A DNA stretch of 6,756 bases from Deltaproteobacteria bacterium (GTDB lineage Bacteria > Desulfobacterota > Desulfobacteria > Desulfobacterales > ETH-SRB1): assembly GCA_030627475.1 (NCBI GenBank), contig DAOURZ010000075.1:1-6756 (forward strand), in the 5' to 3' direction. The position numbers and the translations under genes were made by a program. The notes under the pieces are model-generated. The model had not been told where the DNA came from. It saw nothing but the letters and a program-made list of their open reading frames with translations, and made no database searches. This document shows, piece by piece, positions 5,434 to 6,756 of this stretch (position 1 is its first letter; each line of letters starts with the position of its first letter).

Positions 5434-6656
5434 TTGTTCCCAAGGAACGTGGACGAATTCATCATGGTTACAATCCGATCAAGTAAAATATCTGCAACCT
5501 CATCTTTTCTCATTTCAGGAAGTGCCTCGGTTGTACCGTCTTTATAAAAAAATGTTACCTTGTTGGTATCCGAGCCGAACCCGGATGAGGGATGGCCGAT
5601 AAGATTGCCGACAATTATATCAAGATTCTTTCTATCAAGTTTATCAACTGCGTTTTTTTCAAGGTTCTCCGTTTCTGCTGCAAATCCTGCAAGAAATCGG
5701 TTCTCTTTTCTTCTGCCAAGTTCTTCAAGGATATCCTGATTTTTTTGCAAAGACAAAATCATTTCATCCTTTTTCTTCTTGATTTTATGTTTACAAGAAT
5801 CAATTGGTCTGTAATCTGAAACCGCTGCGGCTTTTATAATAATATCTGCCTGTTCCATATGTTCAAACACAGCAAGAGCCATATCCTGCGCAGAACGTAC
5901 CCTGATTACAGTTACATTTGACGGATCCTGAAGGCTTGTGGGGCCTGCTACCAAAACAACTCTGCCCCCTCTTTTCTCCGCAACTCCTGCAATAGAATAA
6001 CCCATCTTGCCTGAGGATGGGTTGCTCAGAAACCTGACCGGGTCAATATATTCCTGGGTGGGGCCGGCGGTTACAAGTACATTTTTACCTTTCAGATCTT
6101 TTGGTGAAAGGCGGAATAACAATCTGTTGAGTATATATTCCGGTTCGGGAAGGCGGCCTGGCCCGCTTGTGCCGCAAGCAAGTTCTCCGGACTCCGGTTC
6201 TATAACAAAGAATCCATCCTTCCTTAATCTATCAAGATTCCTTTGAAGCGCTTTATTCCGATACATATTTGTATTCATGGAAGGACAAATTATCTTCGGA
6301 GATGTCACTGCGAGCACCAATGTGCTAAGAGCATCATCAGCGATTCCATTTGCTATCTTGCCAATAATATTTGCAGTTGCAGGAGCTATAATCAGAGCGT
6401 CTGCCTTTTCTGCCCAATCTATATGTTCTATGTATTCGCTTCTGCTTCCGACTTTCTCGAAAAAATTTGAGCAAACAGGCTGACCTGATAATGCTTCAAA
6501 AGTCAGTCGACCAACAAACGCCTCAGAATTCTCAGTCATAAATACCTTGACATTTGCGCTGTTTTTTTTAAGAAGTCTTAATAATTCTACACTCTTGTAT
6601 GCTGCAATACCTCCACAAATACCAAGTAAAATATTTTTATTATCTATAAATTTCAT
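5430..6656 (-). CDS. coaBC: CoaBC, phosphopantothenoylcysteine decarboxylase / phosphopantothenate-cysteine ligase
   Basis: This bifunctional enzyme (also called Dfp) joins 4'-phosphopantothenate to cysteine and then decarboxylates the product to 4'-phosphopantetheine in coenzyme A synthesis. The 408 residues match the usual full length. The FMN-dependent decarboxylase (CoaC, about 1-182) has GICGGIAAYKS (12-22), catalytic His78 in EHIDWA, APATANIIGKIANGIADD (91-108), PSMNTNMY (125-132) and the substrate-flap cysteine Cys161 in GELACGTSGPGRL. The ligase (CoaB, about 190-395) has VLVTAGPTQEYIDPVRFLSN (193-212), SSGKMG (214-219), KAAAVSDYRP (275-284), the lysine-rich HKIKKKK (290-296) and GFAAETE (324-330). 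The ATG lies four bases after the stop of an upstream ORF and has no clear ribosome site, so coupling is likely. The last ~13 residues (MMNSSTFLGNK region) lie beyond the usual family end. Confidence 0.96.
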   Translation of the reverse strand: MKFIDNKNILLGICGGIAAYKSVELLRLLKKNSANVKVFMTENSEAFVGRLTFEALSGQPVCSNFFEKVGSRSEYIEHIDWAEKADALIIAPATANIIGKIANGIADDALSTLVLAVTSPKIICPSMNTNMYRNKALQRNLDRLRKDGFFVIEPESGELACGTSGPGRLPEPEYILNRLLFRLSPKDLKGKNVLVTAGPTQEYIDPVRFLSNPSSGKMGYSIAGVAEKRGGRVVLVAGPTSLQDPSNVTVIRVRSAQDMALAVFEHMEQADIIIKAAAVSDYRPIDSCKHKIKKKKDEMILSLQKNQDILEELGRRKENRFLAGFAAETENLEKNAVDKLDRKNLDIIVGNLIGHPSSGFGSDTNKVTFFYKDGTTEALPEMRKDEVADILLDRIVTMMNSSTFLGNK

Positions 6657-6660
6657 GATT

Positions 6661-6756
6661 TCATTTTAAAAACTCTGACTCAATCTCATCAATCCTCGGA
6701 GCAACCCATATTTCAACCTGAGAATTTAACAGATTTTCGAGAATTTTAATCATACA
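6661..6756 (-). CDS. 3' end of an unidentified ORF upstream of coaBC (partial)
   Basis: One minus-strand frame is open from the window edge to a TGA at 6661-6663, four bases before the coaBC ATG. The visible residues after the first in-frame ATG (6753) are MIKILENLLN then SQVEIWVAPRIDEIESEFLK, an amphipathic, charged tail. The 4-base spacing and same strand argue that it is the end of the preceding gene of the operon. I do not recognise the family: it does not look like the end of a guanylate kinase, and too little is visible to judge omega subunit (rpoZ), two usual neighbours of coaBC. It could also be a complete 30-residue ORF or chance. Confidence 0.4.
   Translation of the reverse strand, partial: CMIKILENLLNSQVEIWVAPRIDEIESEFLK

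Noticed and set aside
5186..5602. Plus-strand 138-codon open frame
   Set aside because: It lies antisense to udg and the coaBC end, both with clear family motifs; its own translation is low in family-like pattern and it has no ribosome site.
1..6756. CRISPR array, insertion sequence, tRNA or phage genes
   Set aside because: No repeats of 20 bases or more, transposase motifs or cloverleaf patterns were seen; coding space is filled by ordinary chromosomal genes.

Overview
The window is an AT-rich bacterial segment with eight recognisable genes packed almost without gaps. Protein signatures, gene order and the presence of a LarB homologue, a PyrR and a family-4 uracil-DNA glycosylase suggest an anaerobic deltaproteobacterium of the Desulfobacterota type. 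This is inference from protein resemblance: there is no rRNA or marker gene to settle it. I see no mobile element, CRISPR array, tRNA or rRNA.

Layout. (1) Positions 1-48 are the right edge of an intergenic region carrying two short tandem repeats. (2) A minus-strand group pyrR -> moaB -> larB occupies 1909 down to 49. pyrR and moaB are joined by a 4-base stop/start overlap. larB follows moaB either after a 59-base gap (preferred start) or by a second 4-base overlap (longer start). (3) A 153-base divergent intergenic region (1910-2062) holds a good sigma70-like promoter for mobA, embedded in a degenerate array of 7-bp repeats. (4) mobA runs on the plus strand and collides tail-to-tail with the next operon, its last 56 bases overlapping antisense. 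(5) A minus-strand operon reads from the right edge: [3' end of an unidentified ORF] -> coaBC -> family-4 udg -> long nfeD -> slipin, all overlapping or separated by 4-12 bases.

How the genes fit together. moaB and mobA act at the two ends of molybdenum cofactor work: handling of molybdopterin and attachment of GMP. larB makes the first intermediate of the nickel-pincer nucleotide, so a metal-cofactor theme runs through the left half. pyrR is a pyrimidine regulator/uracil phosphoribosyltransferase placed away from any visible pyr gene. In the right half, nfeD and slipin form the well-known membrane protease/stomatin pair. They lie behind coenzyme A synthesis (coaBC) and uracil repair (udg), apparently in a shared transcript rather than a shared pathway.

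Nothing here is clearly a new biological system. The points most worth checking are the heptamer array that doubles as a promoter, the 56-base antisense tail overlap of mobA and slipin, and a PyrR-site-like core over the pyrR ribosome binding site.
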